From CAZNXJ01 sp964577115 (GTDB taxonomy: Bacteria > Planctomycetota > Planctomycetia > Pirellulales > Pirellulaceae): a DNA stretch of 64,000 nucleotides. Shown piece after piece: positions 55,014 to 63,640 of this stretch. The notes under the pieces are model-generated. The model had not been told where the DNA came from, ran no database searches, and saw nothing but the letters and a program-made list of their open reading frames with translations. The stretch's first letter is position 1. Each line of letters opens with the position of its first letter. Made by a program: the position numbers and the translations under genes. Location of the stretch: assembly GCA_964577115.1 (NCBI GenBank), contig CAZNXJ010000004.1, forward strand, positions 195,345 through 259,344. The letters run 5' to 3'.

Positions 55014-56333
55014 ATGTTAGCCCTACCTCTCCGCGATTCTCGCCGACAATTCCTGAAGACCGCGGCCGCCACCGCGGCGGCCACTACGCTGCCTGGATGG
55101 TTTCTCGAGCAATCCGCGCCGGCGTTTCAGCCGCCCGCTAGCGCCAACGATCGGCCCGGTGTCGCGCTCGTCGGCTGCGGCGGAATGGGGCGCGGCGATG
55201 CCGGGAACGCCTCGCGATTCGGACAAATCCTCGCCGTTTGCGACGTCGATGAACTACAGCTCGCTGAGGCTCGGAAGCTCTGGCCCATGGCGCAACCTTA
55301 CAAGGACTTCCGCGAGGTAATGGATCGCCAGGACATCGACGTGGTCATCTGCGCAACGGTCGATCATTGGCACACGCTCGTGTCGCTGGCAGCACTGCGG
55401 TCGGGGAAAGACGTCTATTGCGAGAAGCCTTTGACACTGACGGTCGAGGAAGGCCAGTACCTGGTCAAGGCGGTCCAGGAAACCGGGCAGATTCTCCAGA
55501 CCGGCAGCCAGCAGCGGAGCGACAAAAGTTTTCGTTTGGCCTGCACGCTGGTCCGCAATGGCCGCATCGGGACGCTCAAACATATCTCCGTGTGGCTGCC
55601 GCACGGCCGGCGCGAAGGTCCCTTCACAACGGCGGAAGTACCGCAAACGTTCGATTGGGACATGTGGCAGGGCCCGACCCCGAAGGTCGATTACATCCCC
55701 GAGCGGACCCATGTAACATTCCGCTACTGGTGGGAATACTCCGGCGGCACGCTCACCGATTGGGGAGCTCATCACAATGACATCGCGCTTTGGGGCCTGG
55801 GGCCCCTTCCCGACGGCCCGATCACGATCGAAGGCCGCCCCCTCGTAGAGATGATTCCTGGCGGGTTCACGGCGAGCAGCGAGTATCACGTGACGTACAC
55901 GTATGCCAACGGAGTGACACATACTTGTCAGAGCACGAAAGCAAATATCTGGAACGGGGCGCTGGTGGATCCCGAGGGCCAGCCGCACGGCGTCAAATTT
56001 GAAGGAACGGACGGCTGGATCTGGGTTACGCGCGGAGCGATTGAGGCCAGCGATCCCGAGCTACTGACAACGCCGCTGCCGTCGGACGCCACGCTGCTGT
56101 ACGCCAGCGACGATCACATGGGCAACTTCTTCGCGTGCTCGGCGGAACGCAAACCTCCGATCTGCGACGCGGAGACGGGGCACCGCTCGGCAGCGCTATG
56201 CCACCTTGGCGCCATCGCGATTCGCCTAGGACGCCGGCTGAGCTGGAACCCGCAGACCGAGCTTTTCGAAAACGACGACGAAGCCAACGCATGGCTCCGC
56301 CGCGAAATGCGTGAACCGTGGAAACTGAGCTGA
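55014..56333 (+). CDS. Tat-exported Gfo/Idh/MocA-family oxidoreductase
   Basis: 439 residues; ATG 55014 follows GAAGGAG. A Tat leader (SRRQFLKTAAATAAATTLPG) is followed by a Rossmann fold with VALVGCGGMGRG (about 50-60), the EKPLTLT segment with the catalytic-region Lys near 136, and the second-domain motif GGTLTDWGAHHNDIALWGLG. Planctomycetes encode many such exported dehydrogenase-like proteins, thought to act on sugars or glycans in the periplasm with tightly bound NAD(P). It is followed 131 nt later by a DUF1501 gene with its own Tat leader, a common type of neighbour in this phylum. The substrate cannot be predicted. Confidence 0.9.
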   Translation: MLALPLRDSRRQFLKTAAATAAATTLPGWFLEQSAPAFQPPASANDRPGVALVGCGGMGRGDAGNASRFGQILAVCDVDELQLAEARKLWPMAQPYKDFREVMDRQDIDVVICATVDHWHTLVSLAALRSGKDVYCEKPLTLTVEEGQYLVKAVQETGQILQTGSQQRSDKSFRLACTLVRNGRIGTLKHISVWLPHGRREGPFTTAEVPQTFDWDMWQGPTPKVDYIPERTHVTFRYWWEYSGGTLTDWGAHHNDIALWGLGPLPDGPITIEGRPLVEMIPGGFTASSEYHVTYTYANGVTHTCQSTKANIWNGALVDPEGQPHGVKFEGTDGWIWVTRGAIEASDPELLTTPLPSDATLLYASDDHMGNFFACSAERKPPICDAETGHRSAALCHLGAIAIRLGRRLSWNPQTELFENDDEANAWLRREMREPWKLS

Positions 56334-56464
56334 GCCCGTCCACGTTTTTTTCTGCAACTTTGAACGGCCTGCCGGGATCGCTCATAATGCTCTGACCGCC
56401 GTCGCGATGCCGCCGCAAGACGAACGCCGCCCCCCCATACGTGCTCCGTTGCGTCAGGAAGCTC

Positions 56465-57907
56465 ATGTTTTCGCTCTACGGATCCGCCTCTCGCCTGTGC
56501 GACCGATGGTCGCGTCGTGAACTATTGACCGTGGGTGGTCTCTCGCTGGTGGGCCTCAGCCTTCCGGCCGTGCTGCGCCACGAAGCCATGGCGCGTGAAG
56601 CGGCGGGAGGAGCGGCCGAGCGGCCGGCGACGGCGGATTCCGTCGTGCTCGTCTATCTGCAGGGCTCTCCCAGCCACATCGATCTTTGGGATCCCAAGCC
56701 CGACGCACCGGCCGAGATTCGCGGCGAGTTCCGGCCAATTCCCACGCGGACTCCCGGCCTGCTGCTGGGCGAAGTATTGCCGCAGCTTGCCGAACAGTCG
56801 CATCACTACACGGTCGTCCGTTCGATCGGCGTGGATCCGAAGGGGCTACGCAATCATGGCGCGGCGATTTACATGCTGATGACCGGTCACGATCCAACGA
56901 ACTTTTCGCCGACCGGTTTGGCACGCGAGCCATCGCGCGACGACCTGCCCGCAGTTTCGGCGAACGTCGCGAAGTATCGCCCGGCGAAATCGGGACACTT
57001 CAGCAACGTCGCTCTTTGCAGTCCGGTCCTCGAAGCGCGCGTGGTCGGCGTCGGGCAAACGGCGGGCCTGCTAGGCGCGGCATACGATCCTTACACGATG
57101 TACGAGGACGCCACGCGTCCCATCCGGCCTTCGGGTTTTACGCTTCCGGACGACATGCCGCTCGAACGGCTCGCCGGACGACTCGAGCTGCGCCGGCATC
57201 TCGATGAACATGCCGCGGCGATTGCCGATCAACGGTCAACATTCGACAGCTACTATCAGACGGCGATGTCGCTGATCCAAACGCAACGCGCCGTCCGCGC
57301 ATTTCGGCTCGAAGACGAACCCGAGAAGCTGCGCGATCGCTATGGCCGGACGCGATTCGGCCAAAGCCTGCTACTCGCACGGCGGCTGGTCGAAGCCGAA
57401 ACGAGGTTTATTCAGGTAACCTGGCCGGCGCGCTCGGACGACGAGCCGGCTCCGGGACCCGACGGGTCGTGGGATACTCATCGCAACAATTTCACGATGC
57501 TGCGCGAGCATCGCTGCCCGGTGTTCGACGAATCGATGTCGGCCTTCATCGAAGATATGGCCGCTCGCGGTCTTCTTGAGCGAACGCTCGTGATTGCCAT
57601 CGGTGAATTCGGCCGGTCGCCGCGCATCGGCGCCCCAACGACCGACAACGTGGGCCCTGGCGGACGCGACCACTGGCCGGAATGTTATAGCTTTCTCATC
57701 GCGGGCGGCGGCGTTCAACCGGGACGCATTTACGGCAAATCCGATCGTTATGCGGCGTATCCGGCAGACAATCCCGTACACCCCTATGATCTGATCGCCA
57801 CGATCTATCACGCACTGGGCATCGATCCTCAAACCGAGTACCTCGATACACTGGGTCGCCCGCGCCGGCTCGTTCAAGATGGCCAACCCATTTTGGGTTT
57901 GTTCTAG
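56465..57907 (+). CDS. DUF1501 Tat-exported sulfatase-like protein
   Basis: 480 residues from ATG 56465, which follows AGGAAG; an in-frame GTG at 56441 is less likely. A Tat signal (SRRELLTVGGLSLVGLSLP) precedes the DUF1501 domain: SVVLVYLQGSPSHIDLWDPKPDAP, VVRSIGVDPKGLRNHGAAIY, WDTHRNNFTMLREH, VIAIGEFGRSPRI, GRDHWPECYSFLIAGGGVQPG, and the late LGIDPQTEYLD. The fold is of the alkaline phosphatase/sulfatase type, and many His/Asp residues are conserved, but the function is unknown. DUF1501 genes are strongly amplified in planctomycetes. It is probably co-transcribed with the oxidoreductase upstream. Confidence 0.92.
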   Translation: MFSLYGSASRLCDRWSRRELLTVGGLSLVGLSLPAVLRHEAMAREAAGGAAERPATADSVVLVYLQGSPSHIDLWDPKPDAPAEIRGEFRPIPTRTPGLLLGEVLPQLAEQSHHYTVVRSIGVDPKGLRNHGAAIYMLMTGHDPTNFSPTGLAREPSRDDLPAVSANVAKYRPAKSGHFSNVALCSPVLEARVVGVGQTAGLLGAAYDPYTMYEDATRPIRPSGFTLPDDMPLERLAGRLELRRHLDEHAAAIADQRSTFDSYYQTAMSLIQTQRAVRAFRLEDEPEKLRDRYGRTRFGQSLLLARRLVEAETRFIQVTWPARSDDEPAPGPDGSWDTHRNNFTMLREHRCPVFDESMSAFIEDMAARGLLERTLVIAIGEFGRSPRIGAPTTDNVGPGGRDHWPECYSFLIAGGGVQPGRIYGKSDRYAAYPADNPVHPYDLIATIYHALGIDPQTEYLDTLGRPRRLVQDGQPILGLF

Positions 57908-57997
57908 ACAGAGCTCCCGTGTCTTTTGCTCGGCAGCGTCTGCCCAGCGTTTCGCCCGATCCATCCCTCAAGACTGCGCTACGTGGTTCCTTTACCG

Positions 57998-59068
57998 ATG
58001 AATGCTGTTCGCCCTACCCGTTATCCGCACATTGAAGTCTCCGGTACACCGCGGGAGATGGGACGGCAGATTGGCGAGGCGGCGCGCGAACAGGTGCGTG
58101 CGTTTGTCGAGATGGCAATGACGCTGGTGAGGAAGTCGGGAAACGTCGAACGGGACGTGGCGGTACGCGTCGCCCGGCAGAGTGGCCAGTGTGCGCGTGA
58201 ATACGCGCCGGAAATGATGGAGGAACTGGAGGGAATTGCCGAGGGCGCCGGCGTCGCACTGGACGACGTGCTGTTGCTACAGGTGCGCAACCAATTGCCC
58301 GGACCGCCCGTCAATGCGTGTACGTCGTTTGCCATTCGTTCCTCCTCCGAATGCTCGCACGCCCGTTATGCCGCTCAGAATTGGGACAACGACGCCGATC
58401 TGGATCCGGTAACGATCGTGCTGACGCGTCGACCGCACGGGAAACCGGCGTTGATCAACATCACGCAGGCTGGGCTGATCGCCTACATCGGGCTCAACGA
58501 TGCCGGCATCGGCGTCTGCTTAAATACGCTGCCCTCGCCGAGCCGAGCGGTCGGAGTGCCGCACTACTTTACCGTGCGTGGCATCTTTGAAAGCACGAAT
58601 CTCGAACAAGCGGTGCATGCCGTCGAGCGGGCTCGGCGCGCCATCGGAGCAAACATCCTGCTGGCGACACCGCAAGGACCAGCCGACCTGGAAGTCACGA
58701 TTGACGAGGTGCGCGTGCTGCGTGCCGAGCACTGGCTGTCGCACACAAATCATTGTCTCGACCCGCAGCTCGTTCACTACAACGAGCAGTTTCCCGAGCT
58801 GATTCAGTCGGGGCCGCGCAAGCGGCGCATCGATTCGCTGCTCGCCTCCAGTCCACGCGAACTCGCCGATCTGAAGGCGGCGCTGGCCGACCACGACGAC
58901 TATCCCCGCTCGATATGTCGCCACCCCAACGACGATCCGCAGCACGGTGACTGGACAACCGTCTTCTCCGTAGTTCTCGATGTCGACCAAGGTGTGCTGT
59001 ACGCGTCCCGAGGCAATCCCTGTGAACAGCCTTTCGAGCGGTACGACCTCCACGGCGCGGCGCGCTGA
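57998..59068 (+). CDS. C45-family peptidase / acyl-CoA:6-APA acyltransferase-like Ntn hydrolase
   Basis: 356 residues from ATG 57998. The pattern follows the penicillin acyltransferase (AAT/IAT) family: IEVSGTPREMGRQIGEAAREQVR at the N-terminus, EELEGIAEGAGVALDDVLLLQVRN, then NACTSFAIRSSS, where C108 is the expected N-terminal nucleophile after self-cleavage at A107-C108. AAQNWDNDAD and GLIAYIGLNDAGIGVCLN follow. Most bacterial members are amidases or acyltransferases of unknown substrate. The class V aminotransferase gene lies 150 nt downstream. There is no signal peptide, so it is cytoplasmic. Confidence 0.87.
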   Translation: MNAVRPTRYPHIEVSGTPREMGRQIGEAAREQVRAFVEMAMTLVRKSGNVERDVAVRVARQSGQCAREYAPEMMEELEGIAEGAGVALDDVLLLQVRNQLPGPPVNACTSFAIRSSSECSHARYAAQNWDNDADLDPVTIVLTRRPHGKPALINITQAGLIAYIGLNDAGIGVCLNTLPSPSRAVGVPHYFTVRGIFESTNLEQAVHAVERARRAIGANILLATPQGPADLEVTIDEVRVLRAEHWLSHTNHCLDPQLVHYNEQFPELIQSGPRKRRIDSLLASSPRELADLKAALADHDDYPRSICRHPNDDPQHGDWTTVFSVVLDVDQGVLYASRGNPCEQPFERYDLHGAAR

Positions 59069-59157
59069 TGCGCCGCTCGCAATTCGCTTTGCGCTGCCCC
59101 TTTTCGGAAACTCCGAAATGCCCCAGGCGAGCGAGCGCGATGTGCGGAGGGTAGCGA

Positions 59158-59186
59158 TTGACAAACGGGCATCAAACGTCAATGCT
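59158..59186 (+). promoter_or_regulatory. Possible sigma-70 promoter before the aminotransferase gene
   Basis: A perfect -35 TTGACA (59158-59163) is followed after 17 nt by AATGCT (59181-59186), which matches only 3 of 6 bases of the -10 consensus. The start codon is 33 nt downstream. Plausible but weak. Confidence 0.3.
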
Positions 59187-59218
59187 GTCCGAGTTCTTTT
59201 TGCTTACTTACTCGCCGC

Positions 59219-60406
59219 ATGAAGCGGCGCGCCGAACCCACCGAAAATTTCACCGCCCACGAGCGGTTCATCGCCATGCTCGATGCTGCTAGTCGCCGCG
59301 AATCGTTCCCCTCGCTCGAGAACATGACGTACTTGAACACGGCCGCGGAAGGTATTTCGCCGCTGTGTGTGCGGGACGCATTGAACGAGTACTTCCAACA
59401 CAAGCAGCTCGGCATGGACGGACGCGATCATCACTTCGCCGCCCTGGACGAGGCGAAGCGGCTGGTGGGTGAGCTGTACGGATTGTCCGCGGACGAAATT
59501 GGAATCTGCTCGTGTTCGTCCGAGGCTTATAACCTGGCGGCGATGGCACTGCGGCTGCAACCGGGCGATGAGGTGGTCATCAACGACCTGGATTTCCCGG
59601 CCGGCGCGACGCCATGGCTCCAGGACGCCTCGGCCGCCACGACGCGCGTGTGGCGCGCTCGCCAAGGCCGGCTGGAAATCGAGAATCTGATCCCGCTGCT
59701 TTCACCGCGTACGCGACTGGTCACGACCTCGTTGGTCAGCTTCTTCAACGGCTTTATGGTGTCGCTGCCGAACGTTGCCGAGGCGGTGCGAAAACACTCG
59801 CCTGCACTGCTGGCCGTGGACGTCACACAAGCACTTGGTCGAGTACCGCTCGACCTGAGCGCCGCGGACTTGATCATTAGTAGTACGCATAAATGGATTC
59901 TCTCGACGCATGGCGGTGGTCTCGTCGGCGTGCCCGCTCGGCGCAATACCGAATGGACCGTGCCGGCCGGTGGCTGGTACAACCTCCAGGATGCGTTCGG
60001 CGAGCATCGCTTTGAACGCGCGGAGAGCAAGCCGGGCGCGGCGAGCTTTGCGGTCGGCATGCCGAACTTTCCAGCCATCTATGCACTGCGAGCAGCGCTC
60101 GGGTATCTGCGCACGATCGGTGTGGATGCCATTTACCGAGCCGCCCAGCCCCTTGTCCTGCAATGTCTCGAAGGCCTGAAGGGCCTTTCGGTGGAGCTGC
60201 TTACCCCCGACGATCCCGACCACCTCGCCGGTATTATTGCTATGCGGCACCCGGCCGCGGATCGGATCGCGGCGGAGCTACGCCGGCACCAGATTCACAT
60301 CATGTGCCACGCCGGTCGTCTGCGCGTCGCGCTGCACGGCTACAACACCAGCGACGACGTCGACCGGTTCCTCGGCGTGCTGCGCGACACGCTCGCGAAG
60401 ATCTAA
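59219..60406 (+). CDS. Class V aminotransferase (PLP; cysteine desulfurase/IPN-epimerase-like)
   Basis: 395 residues. PLP fold type I, class V: TYLNTAAEGISPLCVRDAL near the N-terminus, GICSCSSEAYNLAAMAL in the cofactor loop, ALLAVDVTQALGRVPLDL with the PLP-contacting Asp, and the Schiff-base lysine K225 in ISSTHKWILS. Members of this subgroup are often annotated as isopenicillin-N epimerase or cysteine desulfurase; I see no conserved Cys loop of desulfurases, so a racemase or aminotransferase role is more likely. It stands directly after the acyltransferase-type C45 gene, and the two may act on the same amide or amino acid; that link is inference. Confidence 0.85.
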   Translation: MKRRAEPTENFTAHERFIAMLDAASRRESFPSLENMTYLNTAAEGISPLCVRDALNEYFQHKQLGMDGRDHHFAALDEAKRLVGELYGLSADEIGICSCSSEAYNLAAMALRLQPGDEVVINDLDFPAGATPWLQDASAATTRVWRARQGRLEIENLIPLLSPRTRLVTTSLVSFFNGFMVSLPNVAEAVRKHSPALLAVDVTQALGRVPLDLSAADLIISSTHKWILSTHGGGLVGVPARRNTEWTVPAGGWYNLQDAFGEHRFERAESKPGAASFAVGMPNFPAIYALRAALGYLRTIGVDAIYRAAQPLVLQCLEGLKGLSVELLTPDDPDHLAGIIAMRHPAADRIAAELRRHQIHIMCHAGRLRVALHGYNTSDDVDRFLGVLRDTLAKI

Positions 60407-60571
60407 ACCAACAGCGCGGCAGACACCGAGCTCCCCGCGTATGCATAGCACCGCACGACCTGCGGCAAACGCGGCAGCTGACCTACTCCATCCGCGCACC
60501 CCTTTCGCGCCCCTCCTCATCCTGCGCCCCGCTCACGTCAATTCCTCGCGGCCGCCAAGAAGCGGTTCAAC

Positions 60572-60588
60572 TTGGCACGGGGCTTGCT
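60572..60588 (+). promoter_or_regulatory. Sigma-54 (-24/-12) promoter upstream of the GlsB-like gene
   Basis: TTGGCACGGGGCTTGCT is a full match to the RpoN consensus TTGGCAC-N5-TTGCW. GG (60574-75) and GC (60586-87) are exactly 10 nt apart. The predicted start is near 60599, giving a leader of about 71 nt that contains a CCCAGC/GCTGGG hairpin (60604-60619). Confidence 0.75.
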
Positions 60589-60669
60589 ACTACCCCTCGA
60601 CATCCCAGCCCGTGCTGGGGGCGAGAACATTTTTTAACCGTGCAGAAACGTTACGTGAGGAGTCGTGAG

Positions 60670-60942
60670 ATGCTGTGGTCCCTTCTGACCTGGGCGTTGT
60701 TTGGTTTGATCGTGGGTGCGATTGCGCGCTTGCTCTACCCGGGGCGCCAGCCGATGGGCATTTTGGCAACCATGGCGCTCGGTATTATCGGCTCGCTGCT
60801 CGGCGGCTTCATCGCCTGGCTGTTCGGGTTCGGTGGCGAACAACCGCTTCAGGGAGCCGGCTGGATTCTCTCGATTGTCGGAGCGCTCATTGTCGTGTGG
60901 GCCGGCCTGTTTGTCGGCAGCCGCCGACGCGCGGCCTATTGA
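60670..60942 (+). CDS. GlsB/YeaQ/YmgE-family small membrane protein
   Basis: 90 residues; ATG 60670 follows GAGGAG. Three hydrophobic segments (about 3-20, 29-50, 62-83) with the family pattern GLIVGAIARLLYPGRQPMGILATMALGIIGSLLGGFI identify the transglycosylase-associated/YeaQ family, small inner-membrane proteins often induced by acid, starvation or general stress. The sigma-54 promoter 82 nt upstream fits conditional expression. Its last 7 nt overlap, tail to tail, the 3' end of the dehydrogenase on the other strand. Confidence 0.87.
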   Translation: MLWSLLTWALFGLIVGAIARLLYPGRQPMGILATMALGIIGSLLGGFIAWLFGFGGEQPLQGAGWILSIVGALIVVWAGLFVGSRRRAAY

Positions 60943-62000
60943 CCGACCTGGCGCAGGGGCGCACGTCGCAGCTTTTCCTGGAATTCAGGGCGCTCGAGCA
61001 CCTCGGGGTTTACGACTCCATGAGGCGGGCGCCCTGCGGCCAGTTCCAGTATTCCGCGGCAGACGGCGCGGCCTATGTCGCGGAACAATTCATGCGTCCA
61101 GGCAATCGAGTGCGGAGCGAGCAGCACGTTCTCCAGTTCAGCAACGCGCGGGGCGACGGGCGGCGGCTCGATGGCAAAGCAATCGAGTGCCGCCCCCGCA
61201 ATGCGCCGCTCGCGTAGTGCGTCGTACAGCGCATCCTCGTCCACAATGCCACCCCGCGCGGTGTTGATCAAAAATGCGGTTGGCTTCATACGAGCCAGCT
61301 CGCGCGCGGTCAGCAAGTTGCGCGTACGGTCGTTTAGCGGACAGTGCAGCGAAACAAAATCTGACTGTTCGAGCAGCGTATCGAGCGGTACGGCGGTCGC
61401 GCCGTATTCATTGACTATTGCTGGCTCGACGTACGGGTCGTAAACGAGGGGCCGTTTCATTCCGAAGCCGGCTAAGAGTCGCACCAGCGCGCGTCCGATT
61501 CCCCCAAAGCCGATGACACCCAGCGTCCGCCCACGCAGTTCGGCCCCCATGAACTGGCTGCGCTGGTCCCAGCGGTTTGCGCGCACAAGCTGGTCTTTGA
61601 TGCGTACGTGATGGGTGAGCGCGAGCATCCAGGCAACCGTTGCTTCGGCCACCGAATGGTCGACGGCTCCGGCCGTGATGAACAACACGATGTTCGCCTC
61701 GGTACACGCCGCCACGTCGACGGAATCGTACCCTACGCCGAATCGCCCGATGGCGACCAGCTGCTCATTGCCTACCAGGCTTTCTGCCGTTACGCGCGGG
61801 CTTAGAACAATGACGCCGTGCAATCCGCGCAGCTGTTCGGCTTCCAATATCGGCCGGTGATCACGTAACCGCGTTATTTCGATGCCGGAGTCGCTGAGCA
61901 GATCAAGCCCGATGTCGTGGTATTTCAGTCGCTGATCGGCGTCATAAAAGTCCGCCGTTAGCGCGACGCGGAACCGCTGCTCAGATGGTGGGTTTCCCAC
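60936..62000 (-). CDS. D-isomer-specific 2-hydroxyacid dehydrogenase (SerA-like)
   Basis: 354 residues. NAD-binding GRTLGVIGFGGIGRALVRLL, catalytic Arg in LINTARGGIVDEDAL, Glu in the FAIEPPPV region and His in LLAPHSIAWTHE are all in place, as is the substrate-domain motif IGRFGVGYDSVD. It oxidises or reduces a D-2-hydroxyacid with NAD(P); no ACT domain is present, so it is not a regulated PGDH. It starts 2 nt after the stop of the HpcH/HpaI aldolase gene, a clear operon. The aldolase would make or cleave a 2-keto acid, and this enzyme could reduce it, as in sugar-acid degradation; exact substrates are unknown. Confidence 0.88.
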   Translation of the reverse strand: MGNPPSEQRFRVALTADFYDADQRLKYHDIGLDLLSDSGIEITRLRDHRPILEAEQLRGLHGVIVLSPRVTAESLVGNEQLVAIGRFGVGYDSVDVAACTEANIVLFITAGAVDHSVAEATVAWMLALTHHVRIKDQLVRANRWDQRSQFMGAELRGRTLGVIGFGGIGRALVRLLAGFGMKRPLVYDPYVEPAIVNEYGATAVPLDTLLEQSDFVSLHCPLNDRTRNLLTARELARMKPTAFLINTARGGIVDEDALYDALRERRIAGAALDCFAIEPPPVAPRVAELENVLLAPHSIAWTHELFRDIGRAVCRGILELAAGRPPHGVVNPEVLERPEFQEKLRRAPLRQVGQ

Positions 62001-62002
62001 AG

Positions 62003-62881
62003 CTAAGTTCCTTCGCTAGACCCAAGCTCTTTGGCCGGTGAATCAAGCGACTGGCGACCGGCGAGCTCTGGATGTCCCACTGGGTTCGAATTGAACGACG
62101 CGCGCAGCGCGCGATCGCGCCCGGCGACGGCGAGCCAACCGCGCAGGGCCTGAGCCAAAAGCCCCATGTCCATGCCGAGCCCCAGCATGCGGAAGCCCTG
62201 CTGCTGGCGTTCGAGCAAGTTGTCATGATTGATGGCAATCACGCCGCAATGTTTACCGGCTCGGCGGATCGTATCCTTGAGCGCAAGTATCTGGTCGGCA
62301 ACTCCCGGACCTTCCCACGCGCCCCGGAAGCCAGCGGTGGACGAAAAATCAGCTGGCCCGAAATAGAAGATTTCGACTCCCTCGACTTCGCACATTTCGG
62401 GCACCTGCGCGGCCGCCTGCACGGATTCGATTATGGGCACGACGAGCACATGCTCGTTAGCTTCAGCGGTATGCTCGGCGAGACACAGCCCCCAACCAGT
62501 CGCGCGTTCCGCTCCGATGCCCCGCCGGCCCTCGCGGGGATAACGCGCCATCGCCACGACCTCGCGCAGCTGGGCAGCCGACTCGACCCAAGGCACCACC
62601 ACGCCATCGGCGCCGATGTCGAGTGCTCGCTTGATCAGCGCCGCGTTCTGTTCGGCGACGCGGACGAGAGCAACCGTGTCGCTGCGCACGGTCGCGCGCA
62701 AATGCTCGACGATTTCCTTCCAATCCAGATGACCGTGCTCGGCGTCGATCACCACCCAGTCCAATCCAAGCGCTACTGCCAGCTCGGTGATGCTCGACGC
62801 TTCGAGCGTCACCCACAACCCCAGCACGGGCTCGTCGTCAGCCAGTCGCCGGCGAAGTCGCTGTATTGCGGAAGTCTTCAT
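62003..62881 (-). CDS. HpcH/HpaI-family aldolase (class II 2-keto acid aldolase)
   Basis: 292 residues. The sequence follows the family: LGLWVTLEASSITELAVALGLDWVVIDAEHGHLDW (metal-site and catalytic-His region), LVRVAEQNAALIKRALDIGADGVVVPWVESA, VPIIESVQA with the metal-binding Glu and YFGPADFSSTAG with the metal-binding Asp. It would cleave a 2-keto-4-hydroxy acid into pyruvate and an aldehyde with a divalent metal. The C-terminal 30 residues are extra. First gene of a two-gene operon with the 2-hydroxyacid dehydrogenase, separated by 2 nt. Confidence 0.9.
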   Translation of the reverse strand: MKTSAIQRLRRRLADDEPVLGLWVTLEASSITELAVALGLDWVVIDAEHGHLDWKEIVEHLRATVRSDTVALVRVAEQNAALIKRALDIGADGVVVPWVESAAQLREVVAMARYPREGRRGIGAERATGWGLCLAEHTAEANEHVLVVPIIESVQAAAQVPEMCEVEGVEIFYFGPADFSSTAGFRGAWEGPGVADQILALKDTIRRAGKHCGVIAINHDNLLERQQQGFRMLGLGMDMGLLAQALRGWLAVAGRDRALRASFNSNPVGHPELAGRQSLDSPAKELGSSEGT

Positions 62882-62930
62882 GGTGCAGTTCGAGCAGCCA
62901 GGCGGCGAAGCAATGTTGTTTGCGGGGACA

Positions 62931-63300
62931 CTATTTCTTCTTGCGGCGAACCTGATAATTTCCGCGGCAGTCGTCGTAAACTAACTCTGAGGCCACCGTC
63001 CTGCATATCTTCGAGCAGATCCGAAAAACTACCATAGCCAAAGTAACTTTCGTTGAAGCCAGGATACAAATGGCGAATGGTTTATTAAGCATCGGGCCCC
63101 AGAGGATATCGTCGTCTTGCTCGAACGACTGCGAGCAATTAGAGCACGCGCTCGAGTGCTTCGCTTTGCCGATCGTCGCGCGTCCTGCCTTTTTCTTGTC
63201 TCGGGAGCCGCCTTGCGCGCCGTGCGCACCAAGTCGTCCTAGTAGATGAACTCCTCGCAGCGGTTCTGTGGTTGAGCGACTCGACGCATCGGTGTGCAAA
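62931..63300 (-). pseudogene. Frameshifted remnant of a NYN (LabA/DUF88-like) protein with OST-HTH/LOTUS domain
   Basis: No single frame is open, but pieces in three frames join into a familiar order. CEEFIY*DDLVR (around 63260) is the end of a NYN domain with an in-frame stop. EQDDDILWGPMLNK and then TIRHLYPGFNESYFGYGSFSDLLED are the start of an OST-HTH/LOTUS domain, entered by a one-base shift at an AAA run near 63085. ELVYDDCRGNYQVRRKKK ends at a TAG at 62933-62931, after a second, opposite shift at CTCAGAG near 62995. The N-terminal NYN part is not recognisable. The intact protein would be a nuclease-fold RNA-binding factor. Several independent lesions argue for decay, not sequencing error, though assembly error is possible. 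Confidence 0.6.
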
Positions 63301-63640
63301 ACGTCATTATGCAACAGGCGATCTCCAACGGTCCCAAACCGCGAACGCCCGGCGGTAGGGCCGCGACAGAGCAGCGCGATTGTAACGCATTCGTAGCCGG
63401 CAGCGACGGCTGGCTCACGGCGGCATCTCACCATTCGCCGGCGCAGTACGCTCAGCCAAGACTTCCCGAGCCTCTTTGAGGTACTTCGCTTGCTGGGGGC
63501 GTACCGGACGCGGCACCAGCTAGGGCCAATCAAACGCCTCCGAGCCGCTCGACCGAACCTCTTGAACTTAAGCGAACTAGAGTCCGCGGTGCCGCATCAC
63601 ATCGGCATTTTCGCGGCCAACTTGTCACCGCCGCGTCGCT
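63301..63640. other. Non-coding stretch without recognisable gene
   Basis: Open frames here are short and look random; none has a ribosome site and family motif together. It may contain the decayed N-terminal part of the NYN remnant. Confidence 0.4.

Noticed and set aside
57998..60406. Beta-lactam biosynthesis genes
   Set aside because: Only distant acyltransferase-type and epimerase-type family members occur; there is no ACV synthetase or IPN synthase, and the NRPS here has no epimerase domain and is 33 kb away.
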